Origin: CAYUUW01 sp964448005
GTDB taxonomy: Bacteria > Patescibacteriota > Gracilibacteria > UM-FILTER-43-11
Reading direction: 5' to 3'
DNA length: 35,435 nucleotides
Assembly (NCBI GenBank): GCA_964448005.1
Contig: CAYUUW010000013.1
Span: 1-35,435, forward strand
Shown here: in pieces, positions 23,501 to 29,591 of the stretch
How positions within the stretch are numbered: the stretch's first letter is position 1
Layout: each line of letters starts with the position of its first letter
The notes under the pieces: model-generated
What the model saw: only the letters and a program-made list of their open reading frames with translations
Told to the model about the DNA's origin: nothing
Databases searched by the model: none
Translations under genes and position numbers: made by a program

Positions 23501-23684
23501 GCAGGTATTCATAGGCTTGGGATTCCAATTGCTGAATAAAGGCCTTTTCCAGCTCGGCTTCGCTTTGGTAGTGCGAGGCGCGTTTTTGGTCCGGCGTGTA
23601 CTGGGCCACGACGGTGCTCCCCGCCTCGCCGGCAGGCAGGTGTGAATTTTCGGCGACGAGATTGTAGGCTTTATTTCTTGGCAT
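20541..23684 (-). CDS. hsdR: Type I restriction enzyme subunit R
   Basis: This 1047-residue protein is the nuclease and ATP-dependent translocase of the restriction complex. The N-terminal PD-(D/E)xK nuclease has Asp161 (DATVLVNG) and Glu175-x-Lys177 (HIELKRRG). The SF2 motor has Walker A VWHTTGSGKT (~331-340), DECH in LIFDECHRSQFG (~434) and FTGTP (~460), with the second RecA domain around FLTGFDATTLNTLWVD. A helical C-terminal domain for complex assembly follows. The frame is intact and of normal length. An in-frame palindromic repeat encodes HLPAGEAG at residues 15-22, before the nuclease fold, and probably is harmless. It is last in the operon and cuts DNA lacking the HsdM/HsdS mark. Confidence 0.96.
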   Translation of the reverse strand: MPRNKAYNLVAENSHLPAGEAGSTVVAQYTPDQKRASHYQSEAELEKAFIQQLESQAYEYLPITSETDLEINLRVQLEELNGFMFTNEEWDRFFKNEIANPNQGIAEKAATVQEDYIKNLTRDDGTVKNVYLLKKDNIHENCLQVINQYATDDGQRANRYDATVLVNGLPLVHIELKRRGIAIQEAFNQINRYQRESFWAGSGLFEYIQLFIISNGTHTKYYSNTTRAAHIKEGAEGAAKKGKRSSSSFEFTSWWADAANKPIADLVDFGKTFFAKHTLLNILTRYCVLTADKQLLVMRPYQIVATEKILSKIQVSTNYKKLGTVEAGGYVWHTTGSGKTLTSFKTAQLASKLPYVDKVLFVVDRKDLDYQTMREYDKFEKGAANSNASTALLKRQLEDPNARIIVTTIQKLDRFIGRNAGHTVLDGHIVLIFDECHRSQFGDMHAAIAKAFKNYHLFGFTGTPIFAKNSSSGGRPDFRTTEQAFGAKLHTYTIVDAIADKNVLPFKVDYVSTVREAEDIEDKKVSDIDREAALAAPERLANIVEYIIEHFNQKTKRNNKFFTHAVTKNVKEIVTAKDRSKVDRIMEKIRLSGFNSIFAVSSIETAKKYYAEFKKQLADLPSDKKLKVATIFSFGANEAEGDGMADENPEDTSGLDAGSRDFLESAIADYNAMFGTSYDTSSDKFQNYYKDVSERVKNREVDLLLVVNMFLTGFDATTLNTLWVDKNLRLHGLLQAFSRTNRILNAVKAFGNIVCFRNLEKATNESIALFGDKEASGIVLLKSYKEYYGGYEEEGKEVRGYESLVKELLEKFPVGEPILGEQNQKDFIRLYGGILRVRNILATFDEFAGNQILSERDIQNYHSAYIDLYNEFRKGGDAEKENINEDIVFEMELIKQIEINIDYVLALVKTYHEDHVKNKELLAEINKAIDSSMELRNKKDLINQFIASLDMNSVVDDDWQKFVEKKKMDELERIIEEENLDREEAYKFARDAFRNGSVSPTGTAISKILPPVSRFSPGGERSKKRESVLDKLTSFFERFFDISGGRL
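23619..23640. repeat. Palindromic repeat inserted in frame in hsdR
   Basis: CCGCCTCGCCGGCAGGCAGG (23621-23640), with two further C at the left end, forms an imperfect dyad around GCCGGC (GCCT/AGGC). On the coding strand it encodes LPAGEAG. I recall the same peptide and repeat recurring in unrelated CPR proteins, but could not search for it. Confidence 0.55.
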
Positions 23685-23687
23685 AGT

Positions 23688-24494
23688 TTATTTTAATAGC
23701 TTTTTATTCTCAACGTCTTGCAATATTTTTATCTGCTGAATGGCTATTTGATTGAGTTTGATCAGTCTTTCGCTTTGAGCCATCTTTTCACCTATAAAAA
23801 CAGCATTCAAGTTTTCCATATTGGAAAGGCAAATGAGTTCATTAATGTTGGCATAGTCACGTATGTTTCCTTTTAAATCAGGACTGGCTTCGCGCCACTC
23901 TTTGGCGGTCATGCCAAACAGCGCTACATTCAATACATCTGCTTCGTTGGCGTACACGTGATTGATTTGTTTCTTTGTAAGCTCGGCAGGAATGAGGTTT
24001 TGTTTAATGGCATCGGTATGTATTCGATAGTTGATTTTTGCCAGTTCTCGTTTGGCACTCCAGCCGATTTGCTTTTGTTCTGCTTCTTTGAGGCGTTGGA
24101 ACTCTTTGATAAAATACAATTCAAATTCGATAGAAATCCAAGCAGCGAATTTAAAGGCAATATCCTTGTGAGCAAATGTTCCTCCATAGCGACCTGATTT
24201 AGAAATAATTCCTTTAGCATTGGTAGTTTCGATCCACTTTTGAGGAGATAGGGTAAATGCATTGAGTCCCGCTTGTTTTCTAAACCCCTCGAATTCGATG
24301 GGTTTAAATTCGGAATTATATAATGTTTCCCATACCCCCAAATATTCGATGGTATTTCGGTTTCTCATCCAATTTGAAATTGTCGCAGTTGGTTCATCGC
24401 TCTTGTATTTTGCAATATCTGTCAGAGAAATATAATCTTTTCCCTGAAAAGTAAGGATTGAAATCTCTGTTTCTTGTACGGTTATTTTCGGCAT
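23688..24494 (-). CDS. KilA-N domain protein
   Basis: This 268-residue protein has a KilA-N DNA-binding domain in about residues 10-130: YISLTDIAKYKSDEPTATIS, NWMRNRNTIEYLGVWE, the conserved KWIETTNAKGI and GRYGGTFAHKDIAFKFAAWI. The C-terminal half is helical (LKEAEQKQIGWSAKRELAKI). KilA-N proteins come from phages and large DNA viruses and are frequent passengers in type I restriction operons; the role there is unknown. The gene is AT-rich. It precedes hsdR by only 3 nt, so it should be co-translated or co-transcribed with it. A perfect 20-bp palindrome lies 60 nt upstream of its start. Confidence 0.9.
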   Translation of the reverse strand: MPKITVQETEISILTFQGKDYISLTDIAKYKSDEPTATISNWMRNRNTIEYLGVWETLYNSEFKPIEFEGFRKQAGLNAFTLSPQKWIETTNAKGIISKSGRYGGTFAHKDIAFKFAAWISIEFELYFIKEFQRLKEAEQKQIGWSAKRELAKINYRIHTDAIKQNLIPAELTKKQINHVYANEADVLNVALFGMTAKEWREASPDLKGNIRDYANINELICLSNMENLNAVFIGEKMAQSERLIKLNQIAIQQIKILQDVENKKLLK

Positions 24495-24552
24495 AGTGGT
24501 CTATGGGTTGCAATAAGGGGGGTTGAATTCGGCCCTCTAAGTTGATTTTTAT

Positions 24553-24572
24553 TTATGGCGAATTCGCCATAA
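24553..24572. promoter_or_regulatory. Perfect 20-bp palindrome upstream of the KilA-N gene
   Basis: TTATGGCGAATTCGCCATAA is its own reverse complement over 20 bp. It lies in the 103-bp gap between rhuM and the KilA-N gene, making it a good candidate operator for a dimeric regulator or for KilA-N itself. Confidence 0.6.
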
Positions 24573-24589
24573 TTTAAACATTTTCTTTG

Positions 24590-24607
24590 ATCATAGTTTA
24601 AGACTTT
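24590..24607. repeat. 18-bp direct repeat at the end of rhuM
   Basis: ATCATAGTTTAAGACTTT includes the rhuM stop codon. The identical 18 bp occur at the end of hsdM (27388-27405). The core also appears inverted at 26927-26942. Confidence 0.75.
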
Positions 24608-25596
24608 TTCTTTTTTGCGACCTTTTTCTCTATGGATTTTATGGCTTCCAAATAGTCTTTTTCAACAGGGGATAAGGTTTTGACCTGGTATTTGCGATAC
24701 TCTTTCCCGGCTTTTTCTATGGCTTTTTCGTGGCTTACTTTACCCGCATTGGTCAATTTTCCTTTGCCATAGATTTCTGAAAATTTATCCAGTTCCGCCA
24801 CCCAGTCACTCATTTTCATCGGTTCTTGGTCTTGGGCTTTTATTTCCGCCAGATCAAAAAAGGCGGATACCAGACGATTGAGGCGATAGAGCTCATCTTT
24901 GGTCAGGTAGTTTTTGGCAATGGTCGCGTCGGCTTTTTTAGGCACTGTTCCGGAGAAATTGGTCATCCCCATGAATTCTTTTTCGCTGTCGGCACGGGAA
25001 AAAATCAACTCTGCGGCAGTCTGCTGGTTGGTGGCGTAATGCAATTTGTTCTGCACGGTTTTGAAAAACAAAACAGATTCTTTGCTTTTGGAGTCGTAAT
25101 CAATGCTGGTGGCGTACAGATCCAGCACTTGTCGATACAGGACCTTTTCGCTGCTGCGGATGTCGCGGATTCTCTCCAGTAGCTCTTTCCAGTAATTGCC
25201 ACCGGCTGTTCCTTTGAGCCTTTCATCGTCCATAGCAAAACCTTTGATGATGTATTCTTTTAGTCTCTGTGTCGCCCAAATTCTAAATTGCGTGCCACGG
25301 AGGGAATTGACGCGGTAGCCGACGGAGATGATGGCATCGAGGTTATAGTGTTTTACGTGATAATTCTTTCCGTCGGAGGCAGTTACCGAGAAATCCTCGG
25401 CAACTGATTTTTCATTTAGTTCTCGGCTTTTGAATATATTTTTCAGATGAAGACTGATGTTGTCGGAAGTGCAGTCAAAAAGCTGCGCCATTGATTTTTG
25501 CGAAAGCCAGATGGTCTCGCCTTTCATCAGGGTATCCACGGATATTTTTCCGTCTTCGGTTTGATAGATGATGATTTGATTGTCTTGCATCTTCAT
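24598..25596 (-). CDS. RhuM family protein
   Basis: This 332-residue protein has the RhuM signature: a winged-helix-like N-terminus (IIIYQTEDGKISVDTLMKGE, WLSQKSMAQLFDCTSDNISL), then VKHYNLDAIISVGYRVNSL and RGTQFRIWATQRLKEYI. RhuM was named for a Salmonella island gene and is common beside restriction systems; its biochemical role is not established. A DNA- or RNA-binding function is inferred from the fold. It is AT-rich relative to the genome. It starts at ATG 25596 (or Met3), downstream of an 18-bp palindrome, between hsdS and the KilA-N gene. Its last codons share 18 bp with the end of hsdM. Confidence 0.92.
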   Translation of the reverse strand: MKMQDNQIIIYQTEDGKISVDTLMKGETIWLSQKSMAQLFDCTSDNISLHLKNIFKSRELNEKSVAEDFSVTASDGKNYHVKHYNLDAIISVGYRVNSLRGTQFRIWATQRLKEYIIKGFAMDDERLKGTAGGNYWKELLERIRDIRSSEKVLYRQVLDLYATSIDYDSKSKESVLFFKTVQNKLHYATNQQTAAELIFSRADSEKEFMGMTNFSGTVPKKADATIAKNYLTKDELYRLNRLVSAFFDLAEIKAQDQEPMKMSDWVAELDKFSEIYGKGKLTNAGKVSHEKAIEKAGKEYRKYQVKTLSPVEKDYLEAIKSIEKKVAKKKKS

Positions 25597-25625
25597 TATG
25601 ATTAAATCATTCGCCCTTTTAGTTT

Positions 25626-25643
25626 AGTAAACATTTGTTTACT
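25626..25643. promoter_or_regulatory. Perfect 18-bp palindrome upstream of rhuM
   Basis: AGTAAACATTTGTTTACT would be a symmetric dyad (AGTAAAC/GTTTACT, 4-nt centre ATTT). It lies 30 nt upstream of the rhuM start in a 75-bp gap after hsdS. It could be an operator or a short transcript hairpin. Confidence 0.55.
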
Positions 25644-25671
25644 GGTCAACGGTGGGTCATGCTTAAAATGA

Positions 25672-26925
25672 TCAGGCTCGACCCTTGAGGGGCTTGAAGG
25701 TTAAAAGCTTGTTTCGGTAGTATTCGTATTGTTGCCTTCTCGCCTTGATTTCGGCGGGAAGCCCCCCTGTCATTCCGGACCCCGATCCGGAATCTCCTCC
25801 ATTGACCAGGGCATCGAATTTGTCGAGGATGGCGACGATGCGGGTTTGTTCAGCGAGGGGTGGGATGGGGATTTTTATTTTTGAAATTTCTCCCAAGTTG
25901 ATTTTTATAGGTGTCGCATTTACTAAGGTTCTCTTATATAGTTCAGTTTTACCAACTCCACTTTCAATAATAAATTTCAGGTATCTTGTCAAAACTTGTT
26001 TATGGTCTGGTCGGATGAGTGTTAGCGTAACATAATAAGCCAGCGGTTTATCATTTTCAACAACCGTACAAGTCCCAATGTCACCGATTCTTGTCATAAA
26101 CAAATCATCTTTTTTCGGCTTGTATTTGTATTTTTCAAAATCAGCAACTGATATGCATTTCTTTGTAGCATAAAGATTTTTAATATTCTCAACACTGACA
26201 AACGGAACGCCTTCTGTTGTATATTTGGGTGTCTGGTGTGTGCCATCATAAGTTTCTGCAACTTCCCCCAAACTCTTCCACTCCACATCATCCCCGAACG
26301 TTAAAAGCTCATCCCTATAATACTCATACTGCCTCTTTCTTGCCTCCAGCTCCGCCTCCAGCTCCGCCTCCAGCTCCGCCTCCAGCTCCGTAAATGTATC
26401 GAGGATGTTGACAATTTCTTGTTGGATGGGGAGGGGCGGGAGGGGAATTTTGAATTTTTTCACCTCAGCATCAGAAATTGCTGGATAACTCGCCCCTTTC
26501 TGTGTGTTCTCAACATAGTCAAAAAAATCTGAGGAGCCAATTAAATGATAGATAAAATTAGTTAACACTTTATTTGTATCTGGTCGTAGAACACAAAAAC
26601 CAGTGCTACAGATCTGCCCATCGAAATTTGAATCAATAATGCTAAAACGTTTCAATGTTGGTCGCGTTGTCCCAAAGATAACATCACCAGTTTTTACAAT
26701 TTGCTGCGCTCTGCTTGGGGCTGTTTCTGCATTTATAGTCTGCGTTTCTGATATTTTATGGGTAATGCGGTTAACAGAAGTTAAATCAATATATTGGAAA
26801 GTTTGGCTACCGACTGATTGCCATTTGATATTTTCCTTAGGAAGCAAGATGTCACCCAATTCCTTAAACTCCACCCCATTGGGGCAGAGTTCTGAGATTA
26901 ATAGGTCGATTTTGGGTTGGTGCAT
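25672..26925 (-). CDS. hsdS: Type I restriction enzyme specificity subunit S
   Basis: This 417-residue protein has two target-recognition domains (about residues 15-165 and 210-360), each followed by a conserved helical spacer (PLPPLPIQQEIVNILDTF, then RKRQYEYYRDELLTF; and PIPPLAEQTRIVAILDKF, then ARRQQYEYYRNKLLTF). It determines the DNA sequence that HsdM methylates and HsdR cuts. The central spacer contains four ELEA repeats (residues 180-195) encoded by a 4 x 12-bp tandem repeat. The distal spacer is interrupted by GGDSGSGSGMTG, encoded by a palindromic insert. The target-recognition parts are AT-rich, consistent with exchange between strains. Confidence 0.94.
   Translation of the reverse strand: MHQPKIDLLISELCPNGVEFKELGDILLPKENIKWQSVGSQTFQYIDLTSVNRITHKISETQTINAETAPSRAQQIVKTGDVIFGTTRPTLKRFSIIDSNFDGQICSTGFCVLRPDTNKVLTNFIYHLIGSSDFFDYVENTQKGASYPAISDAEVKKFKIPLPPLPIQQEIVNILDTFTELEAELEAELEAELEARKRQYEYYRDELLTFGDDVEWKSLGEVAETYDGTHQTPKYTTEGVPFVSVENIKNLYATKKCISVADFEKYKYKPKKDDLFMTRIGDIGTCTVVENDKPLAYYVTLTLIRPDHKQVLTRYLKFIIESGVGKTELYKRTLVNATPIKINLGEISKIKIPIPPLAEQTRIVAILDKFDALVNGGDSGSGSGMTGGLPAEIKARRQQYEYYRNKLLTFKPLKGRA
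25772..25793. repeat. Palindromic repeat inserted in frame in hsdS
   Basis: ATTCCGGA and TCCGGAAT form a perfect 8-bp stem around CCCCGA. It is read as DSGSGSG within the C-terminal spacer of HsdS (about residues 378-385), where homologs usually continue directly to GLPAEI. It resembles dispersed 'CATTCCGG' palindromes seen in many bacterial genomes. Confidence 0.6.
26342..26389. repeat. 4 x 12-bp tandem repeat in hsdS
   Basis: GCCTCCAGCTCC is repeated exactly four times without a mismatch. On the coding strand it gives (ELEA)4 between the two target-recognition domains. Gain or loss of a unit keeps the frame and changes the spacer by four residues. Confidence 0.95.
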
Positions 26926-26926
26926 T

Positions 26927-26942
26927 GTCTTAAACTATGATT
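26927..26942. repeat. Inverted repeat flanking the GxxExxY gene (left)
   Basis: GTCTTAAACTATGATT, the perfect 16-bp reverse complement of 27387-27402. It spans the GxxExxY stop codon and ends just upstream of the hsdS start. Confidence 0.8.
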
Positions 26943-27375
26943 GAAGTGATTTTGTGATGGGCTGTGATTTTTTTGTCTTCATGAGCCGCTTGAATTCCAT
27001 GCTTTTGGAGCCAAAGTTGATCAGGAGCCCGATCTCCAGCTTGTAGGCCTCTAAATAATTGATCGCCTGGGCCCAGTGGACATCTTCGAGCCTTATGACC
27101 GCCTTGATTTCAACCATCACCTTCCCCTCAACAAAAAAATCCACCCTTCTTGTGCCGATCCGCGCTCCTTTGTACTCCACGGGCATTTCGTGCTCCCTGG
27201 AAAAGGCAAGGCCATGGTCCTCCAGCTCGATCGCCAAAGCCCTCTGATAGATCACTTCCTGAAAGCCATTCCCCAGAGTTTTATGCACCTCCATGGCGGC
27301 GCCAATGATCCTGGCCGTTAGGTCGGAATGCTTGTATTGATCGTTGATGAAGGTGTTTTGAATCATAGTTTTCAT
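26935..27375 (-). CDS. GxxExxY family protein (PD-(D/E)xK-like)
   Basis: This 146-residue protein has the family motif GNGFQEVIY (G-x2-E-x2-Y). A restriction-endonuclease-like core, RVDFFVEGKVMVEIKA, supplies the Asp and Glu-x-Lys of a PD-(D/E)xK site, and ainylEaykleiGLLINF-type sequence (INYLEAYKLEIGLLINFGS) follows. The family is abundant in CPR and environmental bacteria; nuclease activity is presumed, not shown. It is inserted between hsdM and hsdS and is flanked by perfect 16-bp inverted repeats, so it looks like a late addition to the operon. Confidence 0.93.
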   Translation of the reverse strand: MKTMIQNTFINDQYKHSDLTARIIGAAMEVHKTLGNGFQEVIYQRALAIELEDHGLAFSREHEMPVEYKGARIGTRRVDFFVEGKVMVEIKAVIRLEDVHWAQAINYLEAYKLEIGLLINFGSKSMEFKRLMKTKKSQPITKSLQS

Positions 27376-27386
27376 TTCATCACAAA

Positions 27387-27402
27387 AATCATAGTTTAAG
27401 AC
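27387..27402. repeat. Inverted repeat flanking the GxxExxY gene (right)
   Basis: AATCATAGTTTAAGAC, containing the hsdM stop codon. It is the reverse complement of 26927-26942 and is part of the 18-bp direct repeat shared with the end of rhuM. Confidence 0.8.
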
Positions 27403-28964
27403 TTTCCCTCAATCTCCCCCACAATCCCATCAATCGCCGTCCTCAGCTCATTCTGCCGCGCCACAATCTTCGCGATTTTGGCGTTCAATTCCTTAATATC
27501 CACCACCTCGCGAGTGTCTTCCCCCACCACATAGCTGGAAACCGCAATATTGTAGTCATTTTCCTCAATCGTCTTGTTGTTCACCAGTTTCGCGAAATAA
27601 TCCATGTCCTCGCGCTCGGCGAAGGCCCCTAGAATCTTTTTGCGATTCGCCTCGCTCAGCTTGTTTTTGTTCCCGCCCCGGACGAATTCCTTCGAGGCAT
27701 CGATGAAAAGGGTTTTGTTGTCCTTCTTGCTCTTCTTCAGCACAATGATGCACGTCGCAATCGTGGTCCCAAAAAAGAGGTCCGGCGGAAGCTGGATCAC
27801 GGTATCGATGTAATTGTTGTCGATCAGGTATTTGCGGATCTTCTGCTCCGCGCCGCCGCGGTAGAGGACACCCGGAAATTCAACAATCGCCGCTGTTCCG
27901 CTAGTAGAAAGCCAGGAAAGCATGTGCATCGCAAAAGCCAGATCCGCCTTGCTCTTGGGCGCCAGCACGCCCGCCGGGGAAAAACGCGGATCATTGATCA
28001 AAAGCGGATTGGCGTCGCCCTCCCATTTGATGGAATACGGCGGATTGGACACAATCGCATCAAACGGCTCGTCGTCCCAATGCTTGGGCTCCGTCAGCGT
28101 GTCGCCATGCTCAATATTAAAATGATTGTAGTTGATGTCATGCAAAAACATATTGATGCGGCACAGGTTGTAGATGGTCAGGCTGATCTCCTGGCCGTAA
28201 AAGCCCTGCCGAACATTTTCTTTGCCGAGCACTTTGGCGAATTTGAGAAGCAGCGAGCCCGAACCGCAGGCCGGGTCGTACACCTTGTTCACTTCCTTTT
28301 TGCCCACCGTCGTGATCTCCGCCAAAAGCTCGCTCACTTCTTGCGGGGTAAAAAACTCACCGCCTGATTTGCCGGCCGTGGAGGCGTACATGGTCATCAG
28401 GTACTCATAGGCGTCGCCAAAGGCGTCTATGGTGCTGTCGGCGTATTCGCCCAGGCGAAGGCCGCCAATGGCTTCCATGAGCTTGGCGAGCTTTTTGTTC
28501 CGATTCTCCACCGTGCCTCCCAGCTTATTCGAGTTCACGTCCAGGTCGTCGAATAGGCCCTTCAGGTCCTGTTCGCTTTCCGTGCCCTTGGCGGAATGCT
28601 CGATGTGGCGGAAAGCGGCCGCCAGGGTTTCGTTGAGGTTTGTATCGTTCCTTGCGTTTTTCAAGACGTTTGCAAAAAGCTCGCTCGGTAGAATAAAAAA
28701 CCCCTTTTCGATGACGGTTTCTTTACGAGCCAATTCAGCAGTTTTGTTATCTAGTTTGGCATAATCAAAATCTGGTCCTTCGTGTTTTGTGTCATTGAGA
28801 TGGCTGGTGAGGTTTTCGCTGATGAACCGGTAAAAAAGCATCCCCAGCACATATTGCTTAAAATCCCAGCCGTCCACGGAGCCCCGCAGATCGTTGGCGA
28901 TCTGCCAAATGGCCCGATGGAGCTCGGCGCGTTCCTGTTCCTTGCTTAGGTTCAAATGGGTCAT
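27396..28964 (-). CDS. hsdM: Type I restriction enzyme methylase subunit M
   Basis: This 522-residue N6-adenine methyltransferase has an N-terminal HsdM domain (ELHRAIWQIANDLRG, FKQYVLGMLFYRFISENL), SAM motif I DPACGSGSLLLKFAKVLG (~230), catalytic motif IV VSNPPYSIKW (~307-310), GGEFFTPQEVSELLAE before motif I, and a short C-terminal coil for HsdS contact. Length is normal and the frame intact. With HsdS it marks the host DNA. It starts 5 nt after the XRE regulator gene, so the two are surely co-transcribed. It is GC-richer than hsdS, rhuM and the KilA-N gene. Its stop codon lies in a repeat shared with rhuM. Confidence 0.97.
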   Translation of the reverse strand: MTHLNLSKEQERAELHRAIWQIANDLRGSVDGWDFKQYVLGMLFYRFISENLTSHLNDTKHEGPDFDYAKLDNKTAELARKETVIEKGFFILPSELFANVLKNARNDTNLNETLAAAFRHIEHSAKGTESEQDLKGLFDDLDVNSNKLGGTVENRNKKLAKLMEAIGGLRLGEYADSTIDAFGDAYEYLMTMYASTAGKSGGEFFTPQEVSELLAEITTVGKKEVNKVYDPACGSGSLLLKFAKVLGKENVRQGFYGQEISLTIYNLCRINMFLHDINYNHFNIEHGDTLTEPKHWDDEPFDAIVSNPPYSIKWEGDANPLLINDPRFSPAGVLAPKSKADLAFAMHMLSWLSTSGTAAIVEFPGVLYRGGAEQKIRKYLIDNNYIDTVIQLPPDLFFGTTIATCIIVLKKSKKDNKTLFIDASKEFVRGGNKNKLSEANRKKILGAFAEREDMDYFAKLVNNKTIEENDYNIAVSSYVVGEDTREVVDIKELNAKIAKIVARQNELRTAIDGIVGEIEGKS

Positions 28965-28969
28965 AAGGA

Positions 28970-29179
28970 TTATTTGATTAAATCATCTACGCCCACACCC
29001 AGGGCCTTGGCGATTTTGCTCAGCGTGTCGATGGTGGGATTGCTATTGGCTCCGCTTTCAATGGTCACCACCGTATTCAAAGAAAGGTCAGCCAATTTAG
29101 AGAGGCGGTCTTGCGAGATGCCGTGCTCCGCCCGCAGTCGCTTCATGTTCTTTCCAATGGTGTTTTCAGAAGGGGACAT
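28970..29179 (-). CDS. XRE family transcriptional regulator
   Basis: This 69-residue protein is a single Cro/C1-type helix-turn-helix: GKNMKRLRAEHGISQDRLSK, LADLSLNTVVTIESGANSNP, TIDTLSKIAKALGVGVDDLI. It is the first gene of the restriction operon and is probably a controller protein setting the timing or level of hsdM, hsdS and hsdR expression, as C-proteins do; this is inference from position. The start ATG 29179 lies very near a TATACT sequence, so the mRNA leader may be very short. Confidence 0.92.
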   Translation of the reverse strand: MSPSENTIGKNMKRLRAEHGISQDRLSKLADLSLNTVVTIESGANSNPTIDTLSKIAKALGVGVDDLIK

Positions 29180-29200
29180 ACAGTATAATGGATGGGTTTG

Positions 29201-29234
29201 ATTGTAGGGTACTCCTTTGAAATTCCTCCGTCAA
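29201..29234 (-). promoter_or_regulatory. Possible promoter of the restriction operon
   Basis: Minus-strand TTGACG (29234-29229) with TACCCT at 17 bp (29211-29206) or the better TACAAT at 22 bp (29206-29201). TATACT just before the ATG is a further -10 candidate. The true start cannot be decided from sequence. Confidence 0.35.
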
Positions 29235-29280
29235 AAAAGTCCTTCCGCCAATAGAAGGAACCTCCCAACGGAAAGGAGTA

Positions 29281-29325
29281 ACCCCTTACGCTGGACCAAT
29301 CGTGTTGGTTGCTCCAGCTTGGGGT
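29281..29325. repeat. Long interrupted hairpin in the XRE upstream region
   Basis: ACCCC/GGGGT, GCTGGA/TCCAGC and CCAA/TTGG stack into one hairpin with small internal loops around TCGTG. Part of it, CTTACGCTGGACCAATCGTG, recurs with two mismatches at 29954-29973. Confidence 0.55.
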
Positions 29326-29389
29326 ATATATATCCAGGCAAAAGTTTTTGATATACTAGGCCTAGTGAATTGTGGCGGGGCAGTTAATT

Positions 29390-29418
29390 TGACAATTTAA
29401 ATTATATATTATATAATT
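29390..29418 (+). promoter_or_regulatory. Consensus sigma70 promoter
   Basis: TTGACA, a 17-bp AT-only spacer, and TATAAT: the only full-consensus promoter in the window (position may be off by one base). It reads toward a 16-codon reading frame and the small membrane protein at 29592. Confidence 0.85.
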
Positions 29419-29466
29419 TATACTAGCGCTGTTCTTTGAAAAATAATTCGCAAAAAGGTGGAGTGA

Positions 29467-29517
29467 ATGGAACGGTTTCGTTGTTTCTGTGCTAGTCCTT
29501 TTCTTTTTGTTCTTTAG
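29467..29517 (+). CDS. Possible 16-aa leader peptide
   Basis: A short frame encodes MERFRCFCASPFLFVL, begins 6 nt after AAGGTG (a real Shine-Dalgarno match, rare in this window) and lies ~45 nt downstream of the consensus promoter. A GGCTTCC/GGAAGCC hairpin and the next gene follow. It could be a regulatory leader peptide or a chance frame. Confidence 0.35.
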   Translation: MERFRCFCASPFLFVL

Positions 29518-29545
29518 GAATATAAATAGAGAGTGAGAAGAAAGG

Positions 29546-29577
29546 GGCTTCCACCAAACAACAAACAACCGGAAGCC
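29546..29577 (+). promoter_or_regulatory. Leader hairpin before the small membrane protein
   Basis: GGCTTCC (29546-29552) pairs with GGAAGCC (29571-29577) over an 18-nt loop free of G. It ends 3 nt before the Shine-Dalgarno GAGGTG of the gene at 29592, so it may influence its translation. Confidence 0.5.
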
Positions 29578-29591
29578 AAAGAGGTGCCAGT

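Noticed and set aside
26342..26389. Possible CRISPR-like short array
   Set aside because: The 12-bp units are contiguous with no spacers and lie inside the hsdS coding frame.
29362..29568. Minus-strand frame of 68 codons upstream of the XRE gene
   Set aside because: It starts at TTG, runs antisense through the consensus promoter, and its translation is Lys/Asn/Phe-rich low-complexity sequence typical of AT-rich noncoding DNA.
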